From: Candidatus Riflebacteria bacterium HGW-Riflebacteria-2
GTDB lineage: Bacteria > Muiribacteriota > Ozemobacteria > Ozemobacterales > Ozemobacteraceae
NCBI GenBank assembly: GCA_002839435.1
Contig: PGYA01000008.1
Span: 1 to 64,000 of the forward strand
Direction of reading: 5' to 3'
Length of the DNA: 64,000 nucleotides
In this document: piece by piece, positions 17,039 through 25,536 of the stretch
Layout of the letters: every line of letters begins with the position of its first letter
How positions within the stretch are numbered: the first letter of the stretch is position 1
Notes under the pieces: model-generated
Seen by the model: the letters and a program-made list of their open reading frames with translations, nothing else
Told to the model about the DNA's origin: nothing
The model's database searches: none
Position numbers and translations under genes: made by a program

Positions 17039-19522
17039 ATGAGTTTCAAATCCATCCGCAGAAACCTCTTTCATCGTGTCATCGGCCTTATCTTGATGCT
17101 CGCGATGCTCGGTACCAGCCCGGGAATTTTCGACGCCATAAGTTTCAATGCCGTTCACGCCGCCACAACCACTTCCGCCGACGCCCCCTTTAACGAAAGC
17201 GATATCACAATTGATCCAGACAATCCTCTGGCGGTAGCAACCTCAAACGCTGGTGCTCAGAAAACAGTTATCGAACTGGATCAGGAAAAGGTCGATCAGC
17301 TCACTGCCGAAGAAGAAGCTGAAAAGAAAAAGCAGATGAGCAAGTTTGAAGAGATCGCCTGGTCGATCGGCAAAGCCCTGCTGCCAACGATTGCGGTCAT
17401 GGCTTTTTCGGCAGCGGCAGTCTGCCCGCTCGCATGGATAGTAATCGGTGCCGTCGCAATTGGCGCGGCTACTTCCGGCGTCTTGACCTTTGCCTACGAA
17501 ACCAGAAAAAATAAATTCCGATCGGAATCCGAAAAGAAATCACAGGACAAGATCTGGCGTGAAGTATCTATTCAGGCCGCCATCAGCGGAGTCATGGCGC
17601 CGTTCAACATGCTGACTGCCGGCATGGTGCAGGCCGTCGGACCGTTGACCATGAAAACCATTGTAACTACTGCAGCTAAGGCTGGCGCCGTAAGCTTTCT
17701 CGGCAGCACAGTATCTAATGTCACCAAAGGTGCCGTCACCAATCTCTGGTATAACAACTACTACAACTATGATGAGCGTGAAAAAGAGCTGAAAGCAACC
17801 ATTGCCAGCCTTGAAACAAAAGCAGTCAGAACAAAAGAGGAAGACCTGCAGCTCGCAGCAGCTCTGAAAGAGCTTGATACCATCACCAAAGAAAAATACA
17901 CGATGGATAATTTCAGGAAAGACGAGAAGAAAGCGCTGGTTTCGGCTGGCATATCTGGCGTTCTCGGCGGTATCGCCGGGCGCTACGCCGCTGAAACCGA
18001 CTGGGCAAAAAAGGCCTCCAGCAAAATCTTTGGCACAGTGTCGAAAGCCAATATGATTTCCAATGCTGTAGTCAGCAACCCGTTCGCTTTTGCAACCGGT
18101 GCCGCCAATGCTGCTGTCGACAAAAAGGAAATCCTCAACCAGATCGAATACAACCGCATGCAGCAAGTCAAATACGAAAAAGATTCAGCCGCCTGGCAGT
18201 ATTATTCGAACAAGATAGCCGACCTCGAAGAGGCCTATAAAAGCATCAGCCTCTCGGAAGCAGGCAAGCAGTCGCTGATAAGTAACGCCGCCATGCAGAC
18301 GGCAATTGTCGGCACCTCTATTGCCAAAACCCGCATCTGGGATCTCCCCTCACAGAAACGCGCAAAAGTGCAGCAGGCCTATGAAGAACAGAGCGAAGAA
18401 TGGAAAAAAGCTAACGAAGTCCGACAGGAGCTTGAACTGATGAAATACCGCAGGCCCGTCGCTTCTGACTATGCGACAAAGTCAGAATACTCTAGAGCTC
18501 TGCGCGAGTATGTAGGCGAACTTAATTCTCTGCGCAATGACTACAACAAGGCCAAGACTGAGGCCACAGCCGCCCAGGACAGCACAGCCGGGCAGGCCCG
18601 CATCAAGGAAATTGAACAACAGGTATCGGCCACTATCGAACATAACCGTCAGGCCGAACTCGCAAGAGCTCTTGGATATGAATCTTATGTAGATTTCAAG
18701 ATGAAAGAACTGGCAAAAGATCCGATCAATTCTGACCTTACCCCGGGAGAACTGCGCCACAAAGCAGAATACGCGGTTCTTGACGGATACAATACCGCCG
18801 CCAAAGACAGTGCAGTCAGACTGGCTCAGATGGAAGAAAAACTCGATCGCCAGAACATGAACCTCGCCGGCAAGATAGAAAGAGGCGAAGACGGTAAAAA
18901 CTACGTTGTAGTAACCGACGACAACGGCAATGTAGTCATGCGTCAGTTATACCAGAGTGGCGCTGGAGCAAGCCTGCTATCCCGCATCAAGGGCGGAACA
19001 CCGGCTGAACTCAAAGAAGCCGAAATCAATAACGTGGTAAGACAGGCTTACAATCAGTCAGCAATGGTAAAACCGACTTCTTTCAGAAACGAATTTGTCA
19101 GCATGCGTGTCAACCAGATGCGCGCCGAAGGCATGACCGAGCAGCAGATCGATGCCCGGCTAAGCAGCATAGTAGACGAAGCCAACACCAAGATGGTCTC
19201 TACCTATGGCGGCTGGCAGAATGTCGCAAAGGCTGAAATTCTGGCCGAAGGACTGGCACGTGCCAAGTATGATGATGGAGCGGCCCCCAACCTCAATAAA
19301 ATTATTGATTTTCTTAAGAAGGGTCTCTCCGATAAAACTCTTTCAACAGTTCAGACTCAGATTTCCAGCGGCATAACCGGCGTGGTTCCCAAGGCGATTG
19401 TCAAGACAGACCCGCTGGCGCCAATATTCAACACGGAAGAGCGTGACGAAGAGGCTCTCAGACGTATCACCGACAAAGCCATGCGTGACTACTACCTGCG
19501 CTACGAAGAAAATCCCCGCTGA
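17039..19522 (+). CDS. Large exported or membrane protein of unknown function, helical and coiled-coil
   Basis: An 827-residue protein not recognised. The start at 17039 is fixed by AGGAG (17028-17032), six bases upstream. Residues ~10-45 form a signal peptide or anchor (HRVIGLILMLAMLGTSPG). A strongly hydrophobic Ala/Gly-rich stretch at ~110-150 (LPTIAVMAFSAAAVCPLAW, GAVAIGAATSG) looks like a paired TM or glycine-zipper segment. A second Gly/Ala-rich part (~175-230) and charged helical regions with coiled-coil character (ELKATIASLETKAVRTKEE, QAYEEQSEEWKKANEVRQEL) fill the rest. The mix resembles pore-forming or polymorphic-toxin-like proteins, but no toxin motif is visible. A terminator follows, so it is probably monocistronic. 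Confidence 0.75.
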   Translation: MSFKSIRRNLFHRVIGLILMLAMLGTSPGIFDAISFNAVHAATTTSADAPFNESDITIDPDNPLAVATSNAGAQKTVIELDQEKVDQLTAEEEAEKKKQMSKFEEIAWSIGKALLPTIAVMAFSAAAVCPLAWIVIGAVAIGAATSGVLTFAYETRKNKFRSESEKKSQDKIWREVSIQAAISGVMAPFNMLTAGMVQAVGPLTMKTIVTTAAKAGAVSFLGSTVSNVTKGAVTNLWYNNYYNYDEREKELKATIASLETKAVRTKEEDLQLAAALKELDTITKEKYTMDNFRKDEKKALVSAGISGVLGGIAGRYAAETDWAKKASSKIFGTVSKANMISNAVVSNPFAFATGAANAAVDKKEILNQIEYNRMQQVKYEKDSAAWQYYSNKIADLEEAYKSISLSEAGKQSLISNAAMQTAIVGTSIAKTRIWDLPSQKRAKVQQAYEEQSEEWKKANEVRQELELMKYRRPVASDYATKSEYSRALREYVGELNSLRNDYNKAKTEATAAQDSTAGQARIKEIEQQVSATIEHNRQAELARALGYESYVDFKMKELAKDPINSDLTPGELRHKAEYAVLDGYNTAAKDSAVRLAQMEEKLDRQNMNLAGKIERGEDGKNYVVVTDDNGNVVMRQLYQSGAGASLLSRIKGGTPAELKEAEINNVVRQAYNQSAMVKPTSFRNEFVSMRVNQMRAEGMTEQQIDARLSSIVDEANTKMVSTYGGWQNVAKAEILAEGLARAKYDDGAAPNLNKIIDFLKKGLSDKTLSTVQTQISSGITGVVPKAIVKTDPLAPIFNTEERDEEALRRITDKAMRDYYLRYEENPR

Positions 19523-19540
19523 TTCGCAATTCTGAAAAAT

Positions 19541-19574
19541 CGGTTCAGCCTCAGGGTTGAGCCGACTTTTTTTT
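19541..19574 (+). terminator. Intrinsic terminator after the 827-residue protein gene
   Basis: CGGTTCAGCC pairs with GGTTGAGCCG (10 base pairs, two G-U) around a four-base loop, followed after two bases by eight T. It begins 18 bases after the stop codon. Confidence 0.8.
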
Positions 19575-19642
19575 GGGAAAAAGACTTTTTGGCAAAAACC
19601 GTAGCTCTTGCAATAAACACCGGTCTGTGAAAAAATGGCCGG

Positions 19643-20683
19643 GTGACAAAAGCATTTTCAATCAACACAGTAATCTGGCGTCTGGCTATCTGGCTGTGTG
19701 TTGCGCTGATTCTATTCATTACCGCCGCAGCACTGCTGACCGATTACCAGAAAGTCATCGACCTTTTCAGCAACATTTCGCCCTCATACCTGATCGCGAT
19801 CGTCTCAGCAGTTCTCTTCAATTACGCACTGCGCTTCATAAAATGGAACTGGTTTCTCGGTATACTGGGCATAAAAGTGCCACTCAAACTAAACCTGTGG
19901 ATTTTCTTTTCGGCCTTCACCATGGTCCTCAGCCCGGCAAAGATTGGCGAACTGGTCAAATCATTTCTGCTCAAATCACGCCTTGGCATTTCTGTCGCCA
20001 TAACGGCACCGATAGTCGTTGCCGAACGACTGACTGACCTGCTCGGTCTGCTGATTCTCTGCGCAATCGGGTTTTCGCAATTTGCATTCGGTGGACGCAC
20101 CCTGGTGCTGGTAGCGGTGGTTATGACCGCAGGCATACTGGCTATTACCAGACCTGCGTTCTGGGGCATGCTCGATCGCATACTCAGCGGCAAAACGCGC
20201 CTGGTAAAATTGCGCGAGTCGATAAAAGCAATGCAGCAAAGCACCCGCGACCTGCTGTCGCTAAGATCGCTTGCTTTTTCAGTGCCCTTGAGTGCTCTGT
20301 CCTGGGGCGGAGAAGGGGTGGCTCTCTACCTGATTTTCCAATCTATGGGACTTGAACTCCAGAATCTTCTGGCAATATCACTGTTTGCACACGCATTTTC
20401 ATCGATTGCCGGAGCCGTTTCATTTCTGCCCGGCGGCCTTCTGGTAGCTGAAGGAAGCATGGGCGCCTTTTTTGTCTACGCTGGAATACCAGATGCTGCT
20501 GCCGTATCGGCGACCTTTCTGATAAGAGCAGTGACCCTCTGGTTCGCGGTAATCCTTGGCACTATAGTCTTCATGTTCGGTTATAACCAGGGCGATCTGC
20601 AGGCATTACAGAGAAAAGACGAAACCGTCACGAAAGAAACAGTCCGCGAAAATCCACAAGAAAGTGCAGATAAACCTGTCTGA
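19643..20683 (+). CDS. YbhN/AglD-like integral membrane protein (UPF0104)
   Basis: A 346-residue protein with about eight hydrophobic helices, a likely GTG start (GTGACAAAA) and a weak ribosome site. FSAFTMVLSPAKIGELVKSF is the conserved family signature (T.sPgk.GE..ks), and ERLTDLLGLLIL is the second conserved stretch. A later segment, AVSFLPGGLLVAEGSMG, matches the 'lPGG.G..E' motif. The family is related to the flippase part of lysylphosphatidylglycerol synthase MprF and probably handles lipids or lipid-linked substrates. Its charged C-terminal tail is cytoplasmic. It runs into larB with almost no gap, which suggests one transcript. Confidence 0.8.
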   Translation: MTKAFSINTVIWRLAIWLCVALILFITAAALLTDYQKVIDLFSNISPSYLIAIVSAVLFNYALRFIKWNWFLGILGIKVPLKLNLWIFFSAFTMVLSPAKIGELVKSFLLKSRLGISVAITAPIVVAERLTDLLGLLILCAIGFSQFAFGGRTLVLVAVVMTAGILAITRPAFWGMLDRILSGKTRLVKLRESIKAMQQSTRDLLSLRSLAFSVPLSALSWGGEGVALYLIFQSMGLELQNLLAISLFAHAFSSIAGAVSFLPGGLLVAEGSMGAFFVYAGIPDAAAVSATFLIRAVTLWFAVILGTIVFMFGYNQGDLQALQRKDETVTKETVRENPQESADKPV

Positions 20684-20690
20684 ATCAAAT

Positions 20691-21503
20691 ATGGAAAAAG
20701 TAGACCTCGGAATTGTAAGAGTACTCGACGACTACAAAAATGGCAGAATCACAGCCAGCGAAGCGGCAAGGCTGCTGAGTAACCCTGAAAGCAGAAAGTT
20801 GCAACCGCCAGCACCGCTATCACCATCAGCATCAGAAGGCGATCATGACATAGAGCTGCCAGATGCCGTATTAGACGTCGATCGCGAACGCCGCATCGGT
20901 TTTCCCGAAGTTATTTATGGCGCCGGCAAAACCCCGCAGCAGGTATGCGAAATCTTTGCGCGCCTGCATGCAGCCAACGGCCGGGCGCTTGTTACCAGAT
21001 GCAGCGAAGAAACCATGAATCTGCTGACAGAAAAGTGCCCGCAGGCCAATATCAACCGAGCCTGTGGCCTTGCCTGGGCCGTGAGTGAAATAGAGCTCCA
21101 TCCGGGAGTCCAGGTGGCGATAATCGCCGCAGGAACATCTGATCTGGCGGTAGCCGAAGAAGCGGCCCTGACGCTCGAATTCTGTGGCTACAACGCCGAG
21201 CGCATCTATGACGTTGGAGTCGCCGGGATTCACCGACTGATGAATCGCCTGCCGCGCTTTCGCGACGCAGCCGTCACCATAGTGGTCGCCGGCATGGAAG
21301 GTGCTCTTCCAAGCGTAGTCGGCGGGCTGGTCGGCTGCCCGGTCATCGCAGTGCCAACCTCAGTAGGCTATGGTGCCAGCTTCAATGGACTGGCCGCCCT
21401 GCTCGGCATGCTAAACTCATGCTCGGCCGGAGTAACCGTGGTAAATATTGACAACGGCTTTGGCGCAGCTGCCGCAGCCGTGCGCATAATAAAAGGAATC
21501 TAA
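20691..21503 (+). CDS. larB: Pyridinium-3,5-biscarboxylic acid mononucleotide synthase LarB
   Basis: A 270-residue protein from the ATG at 20691; an in-frame GTG at 20664 would overlap the previous gene. LarB carboxylates and hydrolyses nicotinic acid adenine dinucleotide in the first step of nickel-pincer nucleotide (NPN) synthesis. The C-terminal half is the PurE/NCAIR-mutase-like domain: [53 protein letters not shown] and [20 protein letters not shown] are all present. The N-terminus ([21 protein letters not shown]) is the usual short helical part. The length is usual for the family. It is followed two bases later by larC. larE, needed for the middle sulfur-transfer step, is not in the window. 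Confidence 0.92.
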   Translation: MEKVDLGIVRVLDDYKNGRITASEAARLLSNPESRKLQPPAPLSPSASEGDHDIELPDAVLDVDRERRIGFPEVIYGAGKTPQQVCEIFARLHAANGRALVTRCSEETMNLLTEKCPQANINRACGLAWAVSEIELHPGVQVAIIAAGTSDLAVAEEAALTLEFCGYNAERIYDVGVAGIHRLMNRLPRFRDAAVTIVVAGMEGALPSVVGGLVGCPVIAVPTSVGYGASFNGLAALLGMLNSCSAGVTVVNIDNGFGAAAAAVRIIKGI

Positions 21504-21505
21504 AA

Positions 21506-22900
21506 ATGACAAAAATACTTTATTGGGACTGTTTCAGCGGTATCGCCGGCAACATGGCAGTTGCTTCACTGCTCGATCTTGGCGCCAGCCGCGAGAAACT
21601 TCAAGAAGGGCTGGCTTCTATGGCCTTTCCCGAAGGCAAAATAGAACTGATAATCGAAGAAAAATCGGTTGACGGCATCAGAGGCATATACTTCAACACC
21701 AAAGAAGACCACGCAGAAAACGGCGACAGCGATCATCACCACGAGCATGCACATGATGAGTTTGGTGGAGTTCCTGAAGCCGGCTTTTTGAGGCACGAGC
21801 CATTGCACGAGCACAATCACTGCCATGAACATGGCTCTGATCATCAACATGAACACGGGCACCAGGAACACAGCCACGATCACCATTGCGAGACAGAAAA
21901 ACCGCATGAGCACACCGGGAATCATCATCATGCACCACACCGCGGCCTCAAAGAAATTACCGCCCTAATTGAACAGGCAGCTATTACCGGCGCCGCCAAA
22001 GCTTTGGCAATTACCTGCTTCAGAGTTCTCGCCGAAGCCGAAGCGACAATTCACGGCAAAACTGTCGATGAAGTTCACTTTCATGAGGTTGGCGCCCGCG
22101 ACAGTATCGCCGATATAGTTGGAATGGCAATATGTCTGGATGATCTTGGCATCGAGCAGGTTCATGTTTCGCCAGTTCATCTTGGATCCGGGGTGGTAAA
22201 GTGTGCGCATGGCATCATGCCGGTGCCTGCGCCTGCAACAGCGCTGTTGCTAAAAAATCTTCCGGTCGTTTTTGACCATCATATAGCATTCGAACTGACT
22301 ACGCCAACCGGAGCCGCCATTTTGCAAGGGCTTGCAGCAACGCCAATCTCAGAACAGTTCACTTTTGCTAAGGTCGGGCACGGACACGGCAGCAGAAAAA
22401 TCGGCCAGGCCAATTTTCTACGCGCCTTTCTCGGAGAAACTGGCCAGTTAAAAAAAAACTCTGATTCGGTAACGGTTCTAACCAGCAACATCGACAATGC
22501 CAGCGGAGAACAGCTGGGAAACGCCATCTCTGAATTTATGCAGGCGGGGGCCCTCGACGCGTGCCTGATTCCGATGATCATGAAAAAAGGACGTCCGGCC
22601 AATCAGCTTCAGGTAATGACTGCCCCCGAAAACGCAAGTCACATGGAAACGCTTATATTCAGACTGCTGCCAACCCTGGGAATTCGTGTTGAGAATGTTA
22701 CCCGCTCGATTCTGCCCCGTGAAACGGTTCTGCTACAGACATCCTTCGGCCCGGTAGCCGCAAAAAAAATCCATTATCCCGACGGCACCATAAAGATCAA
22801 CCCCGAATACGATGAGCTGGTGCGACTTTCGCAACAACACCAGACGACTACTGACGCCGTAAGAAAAAGGCTGATAGCGGAATCCATGATCTCTGACTGA
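21506..22900 (+). CDS. larC: Nickel insertion protein LarC (NPN nickel cyclometallase), fused form with His-rich insert
   Basis: A 464-residue protein with AAAGGAA before the ATG. LarC inserts Ni into the pincer nucleotide in a CTP-dependent reaction. The N-terminus WDCFSGIAGNMAVASLLDLG and VDEVHFHEVGARDSIADIVG are family signatures; TPTGAAIL and ETVLLQTSFGPVAAKKIHYP mark the C-terminal part. In some bacteria larC is split by a programmed frameshift (larC1/larC2); here it is one open frame. Residues ~75-150 form a very His-rich insert (repeated HEH, HDH, HHH), expected to store or bind Ni. It is translationally close to larB. Confidence 0.93.
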   Translation: MTKILYWDCFSGIAGNMAVASLLDLGASREKLQEGLASMAFPEGKIELIIEEKSVDGIRGIYFNTKEDHAENGDSDHHHEHAHDEFGGVPEAGFLRHEPLHEHNHCHEHGSDHQHEHGHQEHSHDHHCETEKPHEHTGNHHHAPHRGLKEITALIEQAAITGAAKALAITCFRVLAEAEATIHGKTVDEVHFHEVGARDSIADIVGMAICLDDLGIEQVHVSPVHLGSGVVKCAHGIMPVPAPATALLLKNLPVVFDHHIAFELTTPTGAAILQGLAATPISEQFTFAKVGHGHGSRKIGQANFLRAFLGETGQLKKNSDSVTVLTSNIDNASGEQLGNAISEFMQAGALDACLIPMIMKKGRPANQLQVMTAPENASHMETLIFRLLPTLGIRVENVTRSILPRETVLLQTSFGPVAAKKIHYPDGTIKINPEYDELVRLSQQHQTTTDAVRKRLIAESMISD

Positions 22901-22901
22901 C

Positions 22902-22928
22902 CTTATATTTTCCTGAACTGAATATAAG
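22902..22928. repeat. Inverted repeat after larC
   Basis: CTTATATT (22902-22909) and AATATAAG (22921-22928) form an 8-base stem around 11 bases. It starts one base after the larC stop. No T-tract follows, so its role as terminator is doubtful; it lies just upstream of the murD promoter. Confidence 0.4.
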
Positions 22929-22935
22929 CCATACA

Positions 22936-22964
22936 TTGTCGTTTAATGCACACTGTGCTATCAT
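22936..22964 (+). promoter_or_regulatory. Sigma70-type promoter of the murD-ftsZ cluster
   Basis: TTGTCG (22936-22941), a 17-base spacer and TATCAT (22959-22964) preceded by TG (extended -10). The spacer holds TTTAATGCACA (22942-22952), an 11-mer also found in the promoter spacer at 38750-38760, and the small palindrome GCACACTGTGC. Confidence 0.6.
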
Positions 22965-22994
22965 ACAGCAGAATTATCAACAATGAGGCTTGCC

Positions 22995-24356
22995 ATGGAA
23001 GTTGCAGGGAAGAACATAAGCATAATTGGCGCGGCAAAAAGCGGACTCTCCGCAGCACGCAGCCTCGCCAGATGTGGTGCAAAAGTATTCGTTTCAGACA
23101 TACAGTCAGAAGACAAGCTTAAAGCAAGTCTTGAACGCGAACACCTTCTCGATTGTGTGGATTACGAAGCCGGCGGTCATACCGAAAAAGTTCTGCATTC
23201 CGATTTCATCGTATTGAGTCCCGGCGTGCGGACTGATATCCCTGTTTTAATCGAAGCGGCAGCGCGCAAAATCCCGGTATACTCAGAAATCGAAATAGCT
23301 TATCGTCTGTCGCGCGGGCGGCGCCTTGTAATTACCGGCAGTAATGGCAAGACCACAACAACGACATTGCTGGCAGAATTTTGCCGCAAACAGTTCGAAG
23401 AAGTATTTCTCGGCGGCAACATCGGCATTCCGATCATGGAATTCGCGACAGAAACCACCGACAGATCACTTCAGGTTCTTGAAGTAAGCAGTTTTCAGCT
23501 CGAAACCATTTCTGAATTCAAGCCCGACATAGCTGTAATAACCAATTTTTTCGAAAATCACCTTGACCGCTATCCGAGCTATAATGCTTATATCGAAGCA
23601 AAAAAGCGCATTGCCCTTAATATGCACAGCAGCGAAACCATCGTTCTGAACGCAGACCAGCAGTTGATGCGCGAAATGGCTGACGAACTAGATTGTCAGA
23701 AAGCCTGGTTCGGCTGGCAGGTTGGTGACCTCAAACCTTCAATGACCGTAATCGATGAAGAATTCGTTTACACCGACCGCGATGGTAAAAGACAAAAGCT
23801 TTTTCCAACCAGCAGCGTGCGCATTATCGGCCGACATAACCTCGAAAACGTGATGTGCGCTGCTCTTGTCGCAATACTGGCAGGAGTATCCGGCAACAGG
23901 CTGGAAAGCGTAGTAACCAGGTTTCCCGGAGTTGAACACCGGCTGGAATGGGCAGGAGAAGTTGGCGGCGTCACTTTTATCAACGATTCAAAAGGCACCA
24001 ACTGCGCAGCATCTATAACAGCTCTACAGGCATGCAAACCGCCAATGCTGCTTCTTGCCGGCGGGCGCGACAAAGGCACCGACCTTGCCGACTGGGTTGC
24101 GGCAGTACGCACGCGCAGTCGTGGCGTCGTGCTCTTTGGCGAGGCACGCGCAAGATTCCGCTCAGCACTCGAAGGTCTGGTTCCGCTAAAAATGGCAACA
24201 ACGCTGGAACAGGCATTAGCAACAGCTTACCAGTGGACAGAACCGGGCGACACGATTCTTTTGTCGCCTGCCTGCAGCAGTTATGACCAGTTTCCAAATT
24301 TCGAGGTGCGCGGTGAAACCTTTAAACAACTGGTAAAGGCGCTTGCACCGAAATGA
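22995..24356 (+). CDS. murD: UDP-N-acetylmuramoyl-L-alanine--D-glutamate ligase
   Basis: A 453-residue protein. The ATG at 22995 is preferred over 22983 because GAGG (22985-22988) lies six bases before it. MurD adds D-Glu to UDP-MurNAc-L-Ala in the cytoplasm, using ATP. Domains: an N-terminal Rossmann UDP-binding fold (ISIIGAAKSGLSAARSLARCG), the central ATPase with P-loop TGSNGKTTTT (~113-122) and NFFENHLDRY, and a C-terminal ligase domain with INDSKGTNCAAS and LSPACSSYDQFPNFEVRGE, the family end motif. The length is usual. It is first of the division cluster and overlaps ftsW by four bases. D-Glu is supplied by murI at 32633. Confidence 0.95.
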   Translation: MEVAGKNISIIGAAKSGLSAARSLARCGAKVFVSDIQSEDKLKASLEREHLLDCVDYEAGGHTEKVLHSDFIVLSPGVRTDIPVLIEAAARKIPVYSEIEIAYRLSRGRRLVITGSNGKTTTTTLLAEFCRKQFEEVFLGGNIGIPIMEFATETTDRSLQVLEVSSFQLETISEFKPDIAVITNFFENHLDRYPSYNAYIEAKKRIALNMHSSETIVLNADQQLMREMADELDCQKAWFGWQVGDLKPSMTVIDEEFVYTDRDGKRQKLFPTSSVRIIGRHNLENVMCAALVAILAGVSGNRLESVVTRFPGVEHRLEWAGEVGGVTFINDSKGTNCAASITALQACKPPMLLLAGGRDKGTDLADWVAAVRTRSRGVVLFGEARARFRSALEGLVPLKMATTLEQALATAYQWTEPGDTILLSPACSSYDQFPNFEVRGETFKQLVKALAPK

Positions 24357-25534
24357 CCAGATCTCACCATTTCGATCATATATTGCTGTTCGTGGTGGTT
24401 GCCCTGATGGGAATCGGCCTGGTAATGGTCTATTCTGCAAGTTCGGTAGCTTCACTGGCAACCATGGCAGACGGGTTGTATTATTTTAAACGACAGCTGG
24501 TCTGGGTTATCACCGGGCTCCTGGCCATGCTCGGTTTCTCTCTGGTTCCATACCAGAAGCTTGAAAAACTTGCAGTGCCACTGCTCGGCTTCTCCGTATT
24601 CCTGTTGATACTGGTTTTGATTCCAGGAGTAGCACGCGACATCGGAGGTGCCCGTCGCTGGCTGCGCTTTGGCGGCATTGGCTTTCAGCCTTCTGAGTTT
24701 GCCAAAATATGTTTTGTCATTTATATAGCACACTCCATATCTATGCATCAGGATCGCATAAAAAACTTCTGGCATGGTTTGCTGCCAGATCTGGCTATCG
24801 CTGCGGTGTTATTCGCACTCATTTACAAAGAACCCAACCTTTCGACTGCCGCCCTTATACTTGGCACCTACCTGATTCTCTATTTCCTCGGCAACGGTTC
24901 GCTCGCCTATTTATCAGCATTAGGCGCCATAGGAATATCTGGAATTTTCCTGTTGATTTTTCAGGCCGGCTATCGTATCCGCCGCCTCATGGCTTTTCTT
25001 GACCCCTGGGAAAACGCGCAAACCAGCGGATATCATATAATTCAATCACTGGTTGCAATTGGATCCGGCGGATTTCTGGGACTAGGGCTTGGGCAAAGCC
25101 GTCAGAAATTCTTCATTCTGCCGGAGCGTCACACCGACTTCATATTCGCCATTATCTGTGAAGAACTCGGTATGATCGGCGGAATCGTCGTGCTCGCCAT
25201 ATTTTTTGCTCTTATCTGGCGCGGCGTTTACATTGCCACGCGTGCACCAGACAATTTTGGCTTTCTTCTCGCCTCTGGCATTACCGCCATAATAGGCCTG
25301 CAGGTTGTAGTGAACATAGGAGTTGTGCTCAGTCTGATGCCAACAACCGGTATAACTCTTCCTTTTATAAGTTACGGCGGCTCAAGTCTTTTGTTTCTGG
25401 CTATCGGCATGGGTATACTTCTCAACATATCGCGTTATGGTTCTGTTCGGCACACATTAGATGAGTCCCGCGCAACGCCTTTCTCCGGGCAGTTCAATGA
25501 CCCTCTGGCATCAGGCCTTACCAGGAGAAGGTAG
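24353..25534 (+). CDS. ftsW: Lipid II glycosyltransferase FtsW (SEDS family)
   Basis: A 393-residue polytopic membrane protein of ten predicted helices. SEDS family motifs are visible: YSASSVASL near the N-terminus, RRWLRFGGIGFQPSEFAK, and near the C-terminus NIGVVLSLMPTTGITLPFISYGGSSLL. FtsW polymerises septal glycan with a partner class b PBP, which is not in this window. The ATG overlaps murD (ATGA). Position between murD and murG is the classic dcw order and favours FtsW over RodA. Confidence 0.94.
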   Translation: MTRSHHFDHILLFVVVALMGIGLVMVYSASSVASLATMADGLYYFKRQLVWVITGLLAMLGFSLVPYQKLEKLAVPLLGFSVFLLILVLIPGVARDIGGARRWLRFGGIGFQPSEFAKICFVIYIAHSISMHQDRIKNFWHGLLPDLAIAAVLFALIYKEPNLSTAALILGTYLILYFLGNGSLAYLSALGAIGISGIFLLIFQAGYRIRRLMAFLDPWENAQTSGYHIIQSLVAIGSGGFLGLGLGQSRQKFFILPERHTDFIFAIICEELGMIGGIVVLAIFFALIWRGVYIATRAPDNFGFLLASGITAIIGLQVVVNIGVVLSLMPTTGITLPFISYGGSSLLFLAIGMGILLNISRYGSVRHTLDESRATPFSGQFNDPLASGLTRRR

Positions 25535-25536
25535 CA

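Noticed and set aside
17540..18166. A 208-codon minus-strand frame rich in Phe and Val
   Set aside because: Opposite Ala/Lys/Glu-rich coding sequence of the 827-residue protein; composition is an artefact of the other strand.
21566..21940. A hydrophobic 124-codon frame on the minus strand that looks like a membrane protein
   Set aside because: It is the complement of the His-rich insert of larC; CAT/CAC codons read as Met and Val on the other strand.
21720..21950. Repetitive look of the His-rich region as a possible repeat array
   Set aside because: The repeats are short, irregular and in frame within larC; they encode His/Glu/Asp runs, not direct repeats with spacers.
22901..22928. Inverted repeat after larC as a terminator
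   Set aside because: The stem is AT-rich with an 11-base loop and no T-tract follows; listed only as a repeat.
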